A program made the translations under genes and the position numbers. Below, piece by piece: positions 1 through 12,560 of a DNA stretch of 64,000 nt. Position 1 is the stretch's first letter. Each line of letters begins with the position of its first letter. The stretch is taken from positions 572,501 through 636,500 of the forward strand of contig JAITYX010000011.1 of the NCBI GenBank assembly GCA_021018815.1, read 5' to 3'. The notes under the pieces are model-generated. The model searched no databases. It was not told the origin of the DNA and was given only the letters and a program-made list of their open reading frames with translations. The stretch comes from Talinum fruticosum (lineage: Eukaryota > Streptophyta > Magnoliopsida > Caryophyllales > Talinaceae).

Positions 1-660
1 ATGCCTAGTGCTTGCCAAGGCCTGCCATGGCCTTTCCAAGCCAAGCCAAGCCAAGCACTTGTCAATGCATGCCATGACCTTGTCAACGTGTGTCAAGGTG
101 CTTGTCATGGCTTGCTATAGCCTTGCTAAGGCATGCCCAGTGCTTGCCAAGGCCTTCCATGGCCTTTCCAAGCCAAGCCAAGCACTTGTCAATGTATGCC
201 ACGACCTTGTCAACGTGTGTCAAGGTGCTTGTCAACGTGTGTCAAGTGCTTGTCAACGTGTGTCAAGTGCTTGTCATGGCATGCTATGGCCTTGCTAAGG
301 CATGCCTAGTGCTTGCCAAGGCCTGCCATGGCCTTTCCAAGGCAAGCCAAGCACTTGTCAATGTATGCCACGACCTTGTCAACGTGTGCCATGGTGCTTG
401 TCAACGTGTGTCAAGTGCTTGTCAACGTGTGTCATGTGCTTGTCATGGCATGCCATGGCCTTGCTAAGGCATGCCTAGTGCTTGCCAAGGCCTGCCATGG
501 CCTTTCCAAGGCAAGCCAAGCACTTGTCAATGTATGCCACGACCTTGTCAACGTGTGTCAAGGTGCTTGTCAACGTGTGTCAAGTGCTTGTCAACGTGTG
601 TCAAGGACATTTCATGGCATGCTATGGCCTTGCTATGGCATGCTAAGGGCGTGGAAAGGC
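1..660. repeat. Tandem satellite-like array, 169-bp unit with ~21-bp subrepeats
   Basis: Units begin with CTTGCCAAGG at 11, 143, 312 and 481, giving spacings of 132, 169 and 169 bp; the last unit decays after about 610. Unit length varies with the number of copies of a ~21-bp subrepeat built on GTCAACGTGTGTCAAG: unit 1 has fewer copies than units 2 and 3. The array is cut by the left edge of the window, so its real size is unknown. All three forward frames stay open only because the repeat lacks stop words. I infer a non-coding satellite or the variable region of a large transposon; no protein family is recognised. Confidence 0.85.
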
Positions 661-788
661 TTGGCGTGGCCTTGTCCAGGCGTGGGCAGGCGCTGTCCAG
701 CGCGCGCAGGCCTGCCAGTGGCCTTCCAAGTGCCTTGTCGATGCCTTGTCGAGGTTGCGGACGCTGCCAGAATCGCATTCTGAAAAAA

Positions 789-1130
789 ACCCCGTGTTTT
801 TGTCGTGTGTTTTTGCTCAAATTTTGCAGTCCCTTTTCTCCCTATTTTTAGAGAATTACCAAGCTTTGAATCGTATTTTTCCGATTTTTCTGTGATTTAT
901 ACGAATTTTTTCTTTGTGTTCGGCATAAAAAACGACGTCAAGAACAATATGCCCTTGTCAACCCCGTATTTTTGTCGTGCGTTTTTGCTGAAACTTTGCA
1001 GTCCTCTTTCTGCATATTTTTAGGGAATTATCAAGCTTTTTCTGGAATTTTTGGATTGTTTTACGATTTATAGGATTTTTTCCTTTTTCTGCACTAAAAA
1101 TAATAAAAATAGCTCCGGTTGCCAAAAAAT
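789..1130. repeat. Two tandem copies of a 172-bp sequence
   Basis: A copy beginning ACCCCGTGTTTTTGTCGTG at 789 is followed by a diverged copy beginning ACCCCGTATTTTTGTCGTG at 961. Shared landmarks are TTTTTGCT, TTTGCAGTCC, a TTTTTAG(A/G)GAATTA stretch and the word AAGCTTT. No coding potential is seen. The style (T-rich, GAATT/TTTTTC words) resembles long terminal repeats of gypsy elements, but no terminal motifs were found, so this is only a guess. Confidence 0.7.
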
Positions 1131-2182
1131 CCCAAAAAATATTTTTTACTAAATTTACATCATTATCTTTCTAGTGGTATCCTCAGAAAAATTACAAAAA
1201 TCTGGAACTTCAAAAACCCCAAGTATGATTTTTTCACCCCTTTTTGGGTTACTACTCGTAGAGTCGCTCAACCACTTAAGACTCTTTATAGGGGAGGAGT
1301 CCGGCAAGGCGCCTGGGCAGCGACAAGGTCAGCGACAGCACGCCCATGCATGGCTTGGCGTGGCAGCACGTCAAAGACATTGTCTACGGTGATCATGGCC
1401 CTCCCCTATCCCGGTGATGACGGACCCACCCCGGCTCTGGTGTCGCTTACGGAGCGGGTGAGTGAAAGTTGATGACCTGTGTTGCCTACTCCACACCAAA
1501 TTGTCCATTTACGACCAACTTCGGCAGTGTCCTTCAACACGGGCTACCCGTGTTGATTGTTGGTTGAGTCGGGACGTTGATCGTGACATTAGCAACTTGA
1601 TGTCGAGTGAAAGTTAAAGTTGTCTTGGACTTGATTTTGGGTTATCACCCAACAATTAATAATCAGATTATGGAATTAAAACCAATTTGAGAAGAAAACA
1701 ATTTGAGCCCTAAAATCATATCCAATCCATTATACCAATTAAAAATCTCCAGATTAAACCGTAACACAACACGAAGTCACTTGAGAATGGAAAAATTGAT
1801 GAACATTGTGAGAATGAGTAATAAAGGAAATTGGGAGAGAGAACATTACACACACCTAAGCGAGATAGGAGAGAACAACGAACAGAATATGACCGAGATA
1901 GGAGTAGAGTAGAGCGACGCACGGCGATGGGAGAGACATGTCGAACAAAGTTATGAGAGAGAGGAGAACAAAGTGAGGCAAAAGTTGGACATGAGCCGAG
2001 CGAACAGATTGAGCGCAAAAAGTAGAGAGAGAGGATTAGGGGTTCAAAAAAATAAAATTAAAATAAATATTTAAAGGCTATTTGATTAAATTTCATGGGC
2101 GTCATTAAGGATAAAATAAACTTTTCATATTTCCGATAACTTTGTGGGCTAAAAAGGGCCACAAAAATATTACAAAGAAAGG
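1131..2182. other. No gene seen; uncharacterised intergenic DNA
   Basis: A relatively GC-rich stretch at about 1290-1620 lies between AT-rich sequence, followed by a purine-rich stretch (GAGAGA, GAGCGA words) at about 1780-2040. The open frames here (for example 1716-2018 minus, 100 codons) have low complexity and no recognisable domain. It may be further transposon remnant. Confidence 0.5.
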
Positions 2183-2307
2183 TTATTAGGGTACCTAGAA
2201 ATAGTTTTTCATACCTGCAGGACCTTAAAATAGTTATACCAAATCTTAGGATACCTCTACTTAATTTTTTACAAATTGATGAGTCATTCCATCACATATC
2301 TTCCACA
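2183..2307 (+). repeat. Putative 5' LTR of the copia element
   Basis: About 125 bp. It matches 7324-7447 best at its 3' end (GAGTCATTCCATCA, TATCTTCCACA) and weakly at its start (TTATTAGGGTA versus TAATAGGGTATTA). The outer boundary is set by that alignment and is uncertain by about 10 bp. Confidence 0.5.
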
Positions 2308-2319
2308 TAGTATCGGAGC
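2308..2319 (+). other. Primer-binding site of the copia element
   Basis: TAGTATCGGAGC differs at two positions from TGGTATCAGAGC, the initiator-methionine tRNA site usual in plant copia elements. It lies directly after the CACA end of the putative 5' LTR. Confidence 0.6.
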
Positions 2320-2629
2320 AATTGTGGCGATTGGAAGCTAGCCAATTGTTGCAACTATTGTGGTTCCGATTATGATTGTTTTTTCCACCTTTAGGTTTTT
2401 GTAGCTTCCAATCGCCACAACTATTCCGATCAAGCTTCTATCGGAGTGTGCCTATAGGTATTGCATTTAGTAATCAGTTAGGTCATTATCTTGAACTCTT
2501 CGACTGTCAACTTTGTGTATTAATTCCTTTGATGCGAGGCACTAACCGTTATGAAGGGATATTACGTTCCCGACGTAGTGTTATTTTCTAGACTTTTCAT
2601 GCCCCGGAGCATTCTGTTGATGATTGTTC

Positions 2630-5600
2630 CAGCTTGTTACCAACCTCGTCAGTAGCAGTGCTTCCTACATTCGAAGATTTCAATCCTATTGAAATTGGTG
2701 AGCAATTATGGTATCCTAATTTAGTAGTAGCCTCTCACATGACGCCCGATGCGGGTAAGCTATCTTATAAGTCTGTTTACTCCGGACCTATTTATGTTCG
2801 TGTCGGAAATGGAACCTTATCGCCTATTTCTAATGTTGGTATTATCAAATTGTAAACCGCTTCTAAGCCACTTATTTTAAAACCTATTTATCATGTGCCT
2901 TGACTTCAGGATAACCTTATATTTTTCAAACAATGGTGTTGAGACAATAATTGTCATGTCATCTTTCATACTCGATTTTGTTTCTTTAAAGGACACCACC
3001 TCGGGTAACGTCCTTTTGTAGGCCCCTAATATAGGCAATGTATATTCCTTGTGCTCGCCTACCGGTGAGATACCATATCTTTCAGCTATCTTAGCCCCGA
3101 GAGAGACCGACGATACTTAGGTATTGGAGACTGGGACACTCGTAGAGCTCAAGTTTTGGATTTCCTTAGGATAAATAAGATGGTTAAACTTACTAGTCAT
3201 TTTCATGATAGTTATATGACTTGTCCGTTGGCAAATCCACATATTCTTCCTTTACATTGGTAGAACATAGATATGTTTCTCCCTTTTAGTTAATACATTT
3301 AAATGTTTGACAATCGCCATGGTTTTCACATGAAGGTTTTAAATATGTTGTTATGTTCATCGATGATTTTACTAGGTTTACCTCGATTTATCCTATGCGA
3401 TTGAAATCTGAAATATACTCAATTGTTTGCAATTTTCACGCTCTAGTTGAAAATGTTTCTCATTATAAAATTAAAATGTTTCAAAGTAACGAAGGAAACG
3501 ATTTTGATAACTCCCCTCTCTTTGCTCCCTTTCTTCAAGTTTCTTCAGAAAGGAATCTTTTTCAAAACTCTTTTTCAAAAATCTTACCCCGGTACACGAC
3601 AACAGAATCGGGTTGTTGAGCATAAGCATCATCACATTTTAGAAATGGCTCGTGCATTTCTATTTGATGCTTCTATGTCCGCCGCTTTGGATAGATATTA
3701 CTCTTACAATTGTCCGTACTATAAATTGCTCACGTACCGCTTTGCTTCAAAATCGTCACTATTTGAGCTTTATTTGGCCGTTTGCTTGATTATAGTTTTC
3801 TCAAATCTTTTGATTGATCGTGTTTTCTAAATTTTGTTACAAAAATAAACTTTTTCCACGGTCAATTCATTGGAATTTTTAGTATATGCTCCTCATGTTA
3901 AGGATTATCGTTGTTTGGATCCCCTAATGGGTCATGTGTATGTGAGAAGAAATGTTCAATTTCATGAAAGCATTTATCCTTTTCCTACACTTACTTCTAA
4001 TTCATCTCTAAATGCCCCCTTTTTTATTAAATGATGTACTTTGTCTCGCTCCCACTTGTGCTCCGATTATCCCGTCTTCGCTCTCTCCATTTGGCTTGGT
4101 CTCTTATATGAAAATTGTGTCACCTGGGCCGAGCCCAGCCTTTGGTCCTTCCTACCCCATCGTCTAGTCTTGCTTCTTCTGTTACCAAGGTGTCTCACCC
4201 TCTTTCCTTAACCTCTTCATCCTCATCAATTCTCAGCCCTAACCCAACTTTTATGACCCACGTGTCTCGTGAGCTTGACAATGCGACAAGTCCCCGTCCT
4301 CCGCCCCTAGTCCTGTGTTTACCTCATCCCCTATCGCATCTCTGTCATCAAGCCCCCTTGCTTATGCTAGTGATTCTATGGGTCAGTCATCAAGTCTTGT
4401 TGTCTCTCTTAATATCCCTGTGTCTCGGTCCACCAATGCTCCCCTATGCAGGCTTATTCCAAGTCTAGCATTATCAAATCTAAGTGTCTCCGTCCTTCGG
4501 TGCATGTCTTGCTAAAGCTAAACCTACATGTTTTTCATGGGCTTCCAAACATTCCAAATAGAAGCAAGATGGTTGAGAAGTATAATGTTTTTATTACCAA
4601 TAACACATGGGATTTGGTTCCATCCCAACTGAATCTCACTTTGGTTGGAAGAAAATGGGTTTATAGGAGCAAATACCGATCCGATTGGGCCATGGAGAGG
4701 TGCAAAGCTCGACTTATAACACATGGGTTTTACTAACAACTAGGTATTGACTACCATGAGACTTTCAGCCTCGTTACTAATCCTACTACTCGTTCGTTTG
4801 GTTGTGACTCTTGTTGTTTCCTTTAGCCCATTTGGCAACTAGATGTTAAGAATTCCTTTTTACAAGCAACCCCCGGGTTTGTTCATCCCGACCTTCCCAC
4901 CCATGTTTTCCGCCTTCGAAGGGGCTCGTGGCTTGAAACAAGCTCCCCGTGCTTGGTTTCATCACTTTACCAACATCGTCCGATGGTTTTGTATGTAACA
5001 ATATTGACACCCCTATGTTTGTTCTTCACACTAGTAGCCATGTCTTGATTCTCCTTCTTTATGCGAATGACATTATTTTGATTGATAGTTCATCCACCTC
5101 ACTTCAATCTTTTGTTGACTCCCTTGCCAATCAGTTTGATATGAAAGTTCTTGGGAACCACCTTATCCCTTATAGGTGATGATCCCTCTCAATACGAAGT
5201 ATGGTGAGTTCCTTACGGTATTTAACTATAACTCATCCCGATCATCGCTGGTGCGGTACATGTAGTTTCCCAATTCTTGCACGCTCCCGTACTACTCATC
5301 TACATACTATGAAGCACATTTTCAGGAATTTGTAGGGAACTTTTCAGCATGGGCTTTTCCTATGAGCTATCTGTTCACCATCAATCATTATAGACTATTC
5401 CGATCTTGGCCGGGCTAGGTGTTGTGACACTTATCGGTCTACCATAGGCTATTTAGTTTACTTTTGGCCGAACATCATCTTGTGGCATTCTAAGAAGCAA
5501 CGCTTGGTCTTTGTTAGGAAGAATTAAGTTCTAAAATTGTAATAGCAAGTGCACGGCGTAGTTGTAGCTAGCCGACAAGCACGGGTCGTGTCCACAGAGA

Positions 5601-7100
5601 GTTGTGTTTCAAATATCAAAGCTAACTTAAACTTTCTATCTAGGCGAATCAACACGGATGAGATCGATATGGTGACTAAACTAATCTAGAAAGAAAAATA
5701 AATAAAATACTCGGGTTGTAATTTTACCACTTAATAAACTAATTAATCAAGTCAAGCTTAAACCTATCCAAGTTTAAACAAGTATTTAGGAGTGGTTAGT
5801 TACACCATCAAAGCCTACTCAAGCTACACTTTCGAGGGTCATGAGCTAATTTAGTTATTCTAACCACCTACGTTCGTGGGGGTTAGCCCAACTAAACTAC
5901 AAAAATACCAACCTCGAACCTAACTAGAATTCGGGCTATTTTCATGCCAAAATACCAACTATTCTCTTTACTCACACTAGCAAATTTACTCCACCTTTCG
6001 ATGATAGACTAACCGCCTAAAAATCAAGATGAAAAGACTCTTTCGAGCATCTCATCGAACCAATGTGGCAGTGTATGAGAAACAATCCCAAAATACTAAT
6101 ATAAACTAGGTAAGTAAAGGCCTAAATAAAATTAATTAGCCATCAAGGAGGTTAATCACAACCAAAGCGACTCAAACTAACAACTAATTAACATGAAATA
6201 CGATTAATCTAACAACTAAATTAATAAAGATTGACTCAAACAATGACATAAACTAACAAATTAAAGTTAAACATGAAATTAAACAAATAATATAACTACT
6301 ACTAACATCAAAATATAATAAAAATTGAATTTTTAAACTAAATTAAACAAATTAGAAACAAAGGAGAGACAAAAGGGAAGAAGTTACCGAGAACGAATCG
6401 AACTAAATTGAAAACCGTTAGAAACCGAACTTTCTAAACTAATAATTAAAACTAAAACAAATTAAATCTCAATATTTATAAGAGAAAAATTAATTGAATG
6501 AAACTAAAATTAACCTTTAAAAAACTAATTCTTAGGCTAAATAAAAATCCAGCAACCGAACAAAGCTGCGGCCCTCTCCAGCCTCAGGCGAACTGAGCCC
6601 CCGCCCCTTTTATAATATGTTTGCTGCCCTTGATTTTCTTTGCAATCCCGTGGGAATTCTTGATGTCATCATCATAATCTTGTTTCCTTTTCTTTTTTTT
6701 TCTTTTTTTTCTTTGCCATATATGTCAATGGAATATGGGTTTTGGGCCTCGTATTTTTACATTTGATCCATCCGAGTTGCTCAACTTAGTCTCTCAATCT
6801 GTATTTTTCATTTATTTTGAGCTCAAATTATGGGATCCACTCAACCAAATTTATTACCTACAAAATTAAACAAAATAAATAAAAATCTATAAAAAATATT
6901 ATTTTACGAGACAAAAAATTAGATAAATAAGAGTACAAATAACGTAATATTTAGACCGAACAGTCTTCAAAATCATCCATTGAAGTCAAGTATTGATTTG
7001 TTGGTTACACAATTGCTTGAGACACTTTGGCTTTGCAAGCTTCGTTTTATGTTGATATCACCCTTTCTAGTCATGTGCCGCTATGTTGTAACAATGCCAA
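2630..7100 (+). pseudogene. Copia gag-pol remnant
   Basis: Pieces in order. A protease-like segment at about 2690-2850 reads EQLWYPNLVVASHMTP, where the family has an aspartate in the WYxDSGAS motif, so the catalytic residue is lost. The integrase zinc region and core follow at about 3120-3660 (FIDDFTRFTSIYPMRLKSE; QNRVVEHKHHHILEMARAF). The reverse transcriptase lies at about 4560-5180 (NNTWDLVPSQ; GRKWVYRSKY; HPDLPTHVFRLRR; LKQAPRAWFHH). Its YxDD box reads YAND near 5060, again losing an aspartate. RNase H begins at about 5400 (HSKKQRLVFVR) and resumes after the nested repeat at about 6975 (SSIEVKY). The pieces lie in different frames with many stops, so this is non-functional. Family identity is clear; exact borders are not. 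Confidence 0.8.
5535..6970 (+). repeat. 1.45-kb interspersed repeat family, copy 1 (nested in copia RNase H)
   Basis: The head (GCAAGTGCACGG, GTAGTTGTAGCTAG, ACGGGTCGTGTCCACA) matches copy 2 at 26893, and the body matches copy 2 and the reverse complement of 43600-44835. Shared body landmarks include GGTTAGCCCAA, TTCGGGCTATTTTCA and CACCTTTCG. It interrupts the copia RNase H reading (LVFVR before, SSIEVKY after). It has no coding potential. A GC-rich block at 6550-6615 occupies the position where copy 2 carries a four-unit tandem repeat. Ends are inferred from the host reading frame, to within about 10 bp. Confidence 0.8.
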
Positions 7101-7323
7101 TCTCACATATATGACTGTAATCCGGTCAATCGTGATCGGAACAAACCTATAACTATGGATTATCATTTTGTTCGAGAGCAAGTTGTCGATAGAGATCTTG
7201 TTGTGCGATATATCCTTACTACCTCACATATTACAAATATCTTTATTAAAGGGTTGTCTTCAGAACAATTTTAGTTTCTTAAATCCAAACAGTCCATGTG
7301 TCCCCGATCAACTTGACGAGGAG

Positions 7324-7447
7324 TAATAGGGTATTAGAGATATTATTGTAAATAAAATAATTTGTAAATTATTTTTGTATGGTCTCCTATATATATAGAA
7401 TTCTAGACTCCTACATTGGTGAGTCATTCCATCAAATATCTTCCACA
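7324..7447 (+). repeat. Putative 3' LTR of the copia element
   Basis: About 124 bp, following the purine-rich stretch GACGAGGAG. It matches 2183-2307 at the 3' end and ends TTCCACA. A TATATATAG motif lies near 7390. Confidence 0.5.
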
Positions 7448-8570
7448 AATTTAATTGTAGTTTTAATTAACTTTTTTTGTCTCGCAAGTATATGTCGCTT
7501 TATAATTTTAACAAGCATATTAATATGACTAGTGTACCATTTTTTCACTTATTAATTACTTTTATAATTCTCTTTGCTTTCCTGTTTCCTTTGAAATCCA
7601 AGAGATATTATGTTTTTTAATGCTAATTTGTTTTAAAGTTACCTCCACCTTAATATTTTCTTAATAAAAATGATAAATAAATCGTAATGGAGGGATGAAG
7701 GGAGTGTATCTACCTCTAATATTAATCATTTTAATTTCATTTAAATACAAAACAATTCTTACAATTAATTTTTTTTATTTTTAAATGAATAAATTTTAAG
7801 CACGTACACAACCTATACGAGAATCAAACCCTTATCTCTTTTTCGAAAACTAGTCATTTTATCACTCAATTACCCCCAAAGGGATACTAATTAATTTTGT
7901 GTTGATATGATTTTTCTTCTGTTCTCGTTCTTTTGTTCTAAATCAAAATAAAATTCAAGAAATTTCTCTTACTTGCAGTTGCAAGGCAAACAATCCTTTG
8001 TTTTCTAAAGCAATAAAGAATCCAATTTATTTATTTATTTTTTTTGGAAGAGATATTTTTCTAATATTCTTGCTAGTGGTACGTAAATTTAGTGATTAGT
8101 TTTTTTGCAAGATTTTTTAAAACCATTTGAGTACCCAAAATAATGTACAAATTATTATATAGGTCCGGATTTATAAATCCGAACACAGTACAATTTTTCT
8201 CCCTCAAAATTATTATATTTTTACATGTATAACCTATCATTAAGTGATAAATAAATATTTTTACATGTATAACCAAAAGGAGTTGCTTAAATTGACATTT
8301 TTTGGTTTTCTCGGCAAAAAGATATTACACAAAGTAATTAATGGGCCCATTGGTGTGAAGTGTGTAATTAGATAAGTAATTAGTATTTTCCAATCTAAGT
8401 TTATTTAAACAGGCATGATCTCATTGTTTGAAAAAACAGAAAGCCACAGTATTTCGTCTTTGTTTTGATTTCCTTCTTTGCTTGTCAAGCCAAGAAGCAT
8501 TTGTGCTCGGTTACGCTCGATAAATTGAATGTCGCCAATGCAGACAAAAAAATTTGTAAAAAAATAAATA
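7448..8570. other. No gene seen; AT-rich intergenic DNA
   Basis: Long A/T runs; a 19-bp phrase (TATTTTTACATGTATAACC) occurs twice at about 8215 and 8256. Nothing else was recognised. Confidence 0.5.
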
Positions 8571-8575
8571 GAAAT

Positions 8576-9207
8576 TGTTTCCGGAGAAATTTGAGTTAAT
8601 GATGTGGATGATGATTCGGAGAGAGGAAGGATTTACTGCTTCCGGTTCCGAGGACGTGGCACAATCGATTCGAGTCCGAGTGATGACTCGCTCGAACCCG
8701 CAAAAGGCGAAGCCCGGGTGGTGGATCCCGGGAACGCCCTCCGACGCTCAAGTTAGTATCCGATTTGATTGAAAGGATCGAGGAGATCTTCCTCGATATG
8801 CGTGAAGGATTCCTTGGGAGACGAGAAGATTTTCAAAGATGGAAGTTCTCGGGGATGAATGTGTGTCGATGAACGTTATGAATGTTTGATGAATGTGGAT
8901 GAGTGTTGAGAGCTAAGGAGTTTAAGAGCTTGGGAGCTTAAGTGATTATCCTCCAAATGGGACTTCTTGCCAAGTGAACATAACATGCCTTGGGGTTGAG
9001 GAAAGATGGGTATTTATAGGGGATTTTAAAGGGGTAAAACGGTACTTTACCATGGTTTAGGGAAACCCTAGCCCTAGTGGGCTTTGGGGCTTTTACCTAG
9101 CCCGTTAAGGGTTATCTTGGGCTGATTCTTCCTTTATCCAACTGATTAGGCCCGATCGGCCGGTGACGTGTCGGTTGAGCTGAAGCTGTCCAGGAAATAC
9201 CCGAATC
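8576..9207 (-). mobile_element. Solo LTR of the gypsy family found complete at 15129-23360
   Basis: The reverse complement matches the 623-630 bp LTRs of the downstream element over its whole length, from TTTCCGGAGAAAT through the GATCGAGGAGATCTTCCTCGA stretch to the CCCGAATC end. It is flanked by GAAAT on both sides (8571-8575 and 9208-9212), a 5-bp target duplication, provided one terminal base of the LTR has been lost. No internal region is present, so this is the product of LTR-LTR recombination. Confidence 0.88.
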
Positions 9208-9212
9208 GAAAT

Positions 9213-11979
9213 AATACTAAAGGGCGTGTCTTATAATGCATAGACATGGATACCTCTATCTAATGAGTGTTGTTATACTCGACAAATATTTCATACTTCT
9301 ATTCTCTTTATTAGGGTTTAAAGTTTGGAGGAGACTAAGTTATACAAAGCGAGTTGAAATGAGTTGTGGGCTTAGTACCCCTACCCCTTGGGCCTTCAAA
9401 TCTAACTCGATTTTTTTGAAACAAAGTCAAGAACTTAGGTTTAGATTTCGTTTACGGGGTTTCCGCGTGTGCCTAATTTAAAAATTTTAACACCGAGGGA
9501 GTTACTTTTTAAGTCTTTTCCGTGGAAGAGCCGGTTTTAGTCCGCCATGTTGATGAGCCCGAAGGAAGTGTTTGATCTTTACGGATTTTTTCTTATATAT
9601 TTACATAAAATCTTCAGTTATTTCAAAAATAGGTACTTTTGTCTTATTAACTTGCAAGATAAGATATTCATCTATGAATATGTGATTGGAAAATGATTGA
9701 AATTGGGTTTTTAAATTCACTACCTTGAAAATTTGCCTATTTAAAAAGAAATTAAAAAGCAAACTAATTGTGAAAAGAAAATGTAAGAAAATAAATAAAT
9801 TACTATCTTTCCTTTGTCCTAAGTGATTCTACGTTCCGATTTCAAATATTTATTTGAGAGTCATAATTGAAACCGATTGGATCGTTTTCTATTGTTTTAA
9901 AACCAAAACTAGAATCACGTTACAGTTCAGTAACAGGTTTCGAAGGTACTCGAGTACCGTGCTTACCCTTACTTCGAGACACTAATAGTAATTATATCAT
10001 TGAGTGAGACACGAGTGTAACAGAGACCTCCTTTTATCCGAAAGACTTATTTGGAAGACACGAGTTATTTACTAATAACCAACACAAGTCAATTTAAATA
10101 ATTTGTCACTTACTATTTGAAGTACTCCCTCTATTTCATAATATTTTTTTCTAAATATGAATGATATATATTTTAAGATATTGAAGTATTAACAGATACT
10201 ACATGATAAATTTGGTGAAAACATTGAAATATAATTAATTGAAGTTGCATTTAATGAGCATATAGGGAAGCTAATTTAGAAATTTTTTTATTATTTAGAA
10301 AGATCATTGATGCATGGAGGGAATAATATTTTAAGTTCAAATTTGGTGAATAAGGAAAAAATGTGATGAGATTATGAGCTTTATTTCGACCCTATTTTAT
10401 TTAGTTATAAAATTATAAGGAATTATAAATAAAATTTTAAAAAGGTGTAAGAAGATTTAAGATAATTATAAAATTAATTATAAAAAATTATAAAAATATA
10501 AAAAATTAAATAAATAATTAACCAAAATACACTAAAATAAATATATCGCCCTCGACATTTTTCTTTGCGCTTTACTTTTATGTAACAATGAGCGTCTGGT
10601 AAAACGACAGAGAAGTTATTTGAAATCTACCGACTGGGCTGATGGAGATAGATTTGCCACGTCATGTTGTTGGGAGGTTTGGGAATAATTTTTCATTCTT
10701 TTGACTTGTTGATAAATGTTACTCTAATAATTTATTGTTTCAACTTTGAAAAATATGTTGTCCACTTTTGCGTCCCCTTTGCCCGTATCTTTTCCTCCCA
10801 CCCATTTTTTAAATCCATGCGTGACCATTGTTTCAAAATAGATAACCCCCACCCCCAACAAAACAATAAAAAAGTAAAAATTAAATTCCTACTGATAAAA
10901 AAAAAACGATAAAAGTGTATCGATATTATATTTGGTTGATTTTAGTAGTATTAAAATTTTCTAGTTTTAAATTGATTTTTTTATATGAGTATGTCACGTT
11001 GTATTAGTAAATATTTGATATTTATTTTTTAGCAAATTTAAAATAGTTAATATAACATAACCATAAGCATAAACTTGAAAATAAGACATTCAATATTCTA
11101 AATAACAAAATGATGTGCATATTGTTACAAGATACTTCTCAAGTACTTTCGCTTAATTTAAAAATTATAATATTATATGTTAAATTGAAAAAATAGTATA
11201 ATTGAAATGTGAAATGGTGTTAAAATTTATAATTGGTATAATATCATTCTCTTACATATAATTTTACACAATTGTATGATGACCTTATTACTATGTGTAC
11301 GAGCACGACTATTAGAGTTAATTACCATAGTTTCCATTTTACGACAACTACTATATATGCTCTTTTAATATGACTTTTACATAAGTACAAACATGTAATA
11401 ACTTATTAATTACTAGATAATTAGGTTTGAACTGGTTAGAAATTAACTAGGCTAATAAATTCACAATTGTACTTTTTTTTTCCATCAATGAGTTCATACC
11501 TCGAGTGGGAAGAAGGCTACTTTTCTTTGTGGAGGTCGTGGGATCAATTCTTATAACTTGTAATTTTCTTTGTGTGGAGATGAGTAAGGTTGCCAACTAG
11601 GCTCTTGGGCTTGGATTTCCCTCTTTCCCTTGGCCACTTAGTATGTTGGTGATTTCCTTGAAATAGACGTCTAACATGAATGGCCTGCACTTACCTTTCA
11701 AGAAAAAAATTGCCTCTCTTTTTCAGGACGGTTTGTGAACATTTTAAATTTTAAACAACTAATACTTTGACTTAAAAATATTTTATTTGCACTAGTCGTG
11801 ACTACTGTATTTGACTTTCTACAGTAAACATTTTGGGCGAGGGTCTCAAAGTCCTCAAACATATTTTCAAGTCGTATGTCATGCAAAGAGAGACCTTTCC
11901 ACTTTCCAAGACGATGTGATATTATTGTACACGAAGTTATTGGGATTTTGACATCGATAATCCCAAATATACTCATATC
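9213..11979. other. No gene seen; AT-rich intergenic DNA
   Basis: No open frame with a recognisable family on either strand. Low-complexity AATTATAAAA words dominate 10380-10530. An 82-codon frame at 10664-10912 is compositionally trivial. I see no RNA gene. Confidence 0.5.
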
Positions 11980-12560
11980 TAGGGTTGGCCAAAAATTGTC
12001 TGATCTGATTGTTCGGTGGGATGTAATGAAAAAGGATTTGGCGAAGTTTGATTTCAAAAAAATCGGGTCTTATCACAAAATTTTTTCAAATTTTAAATTC
12101 GAACAATCGGTCATCTCCGAATTGAAATTTGGGTCGGATTCGAGTTTGACAATTCGGATCTGAATTGTCCAAATTTTGTGACTAATTCAAGTTCGAACAA
12201 ATTCGGACAATCGGACAACGAGGTTCGGACATTCGGTCATTCGGGTTTATGTATAATTTAGTTCGAAGGTACAAAATTTTCGATAAAAAAATTCATAAAT
12301 TCAATCATTCGGGTTTATGTATAATTTAGTCCAGAAGTTACAAAATCTTCGATAAAAAATTCGGATATCCAGGTTCGAACATTGAAAATTCGGGTGTGAG
12401 TTCGGTCATATACATAATTTCAGTCCAATTTTTGAAAATTTATATGACAAATTTGAACATTCGGACATTCGGGTTCGGACATCCGACATTCGGGTTCAAA
12501 TCGACTAGGGCGTCCGAATACGTAATTCGATAGGACCCATATAAAGTTTTTGAAATGTCC
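11980..12560 (+). repeat. Degenerate TTCGGACA/TTCGGGTT-rich interspersed repeat
   Basis: Short words (ATTCGGACA, TTCGGGTT, GGTTCGAACA) recur many times in imperfect order. Two phrases of about 35 bp (CATTCGGGTTTATGTATAAT and following) repeat at about 12236 and 12305. The left end TAGGGTTGGCCAAAA looks like a hAT-type terminus, but no matching right end was found. Non-coding. Confidence 0.4.

Larger units (their letters stand above)
2183..7447 (+). mobile_element. Decayed Ty1/copia LTR retrotransposon, split by a nested repeat
   Basis: Protease, integrase, reverse transcriptase and RNase H remnants occur in copia order on the plus strand. They are bounded by two short matching ends (2183-2307 and 7324-7447), both ending GAGTCATTCCATCA(C/A)ATATC then TTCCACA. 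A primer-binding site follows the 5' end at 2308 and a purine-rich stretch precedes the 3' end. The element is about 5.27 kb including about 1.44 kb of foreign DNA at 5535-6970. Stop codons and frameshifts are everywhere. No convincing target duplication was found. Confidence 0.75.

Noticed and set aside
8..851. Overlapping open frames of 90-156 codons in several frames at the left edge
   Set aside because: All frames are open because the tandem repeat lacks stop words; the translations are Cys/Leu-rich repeats with no family.
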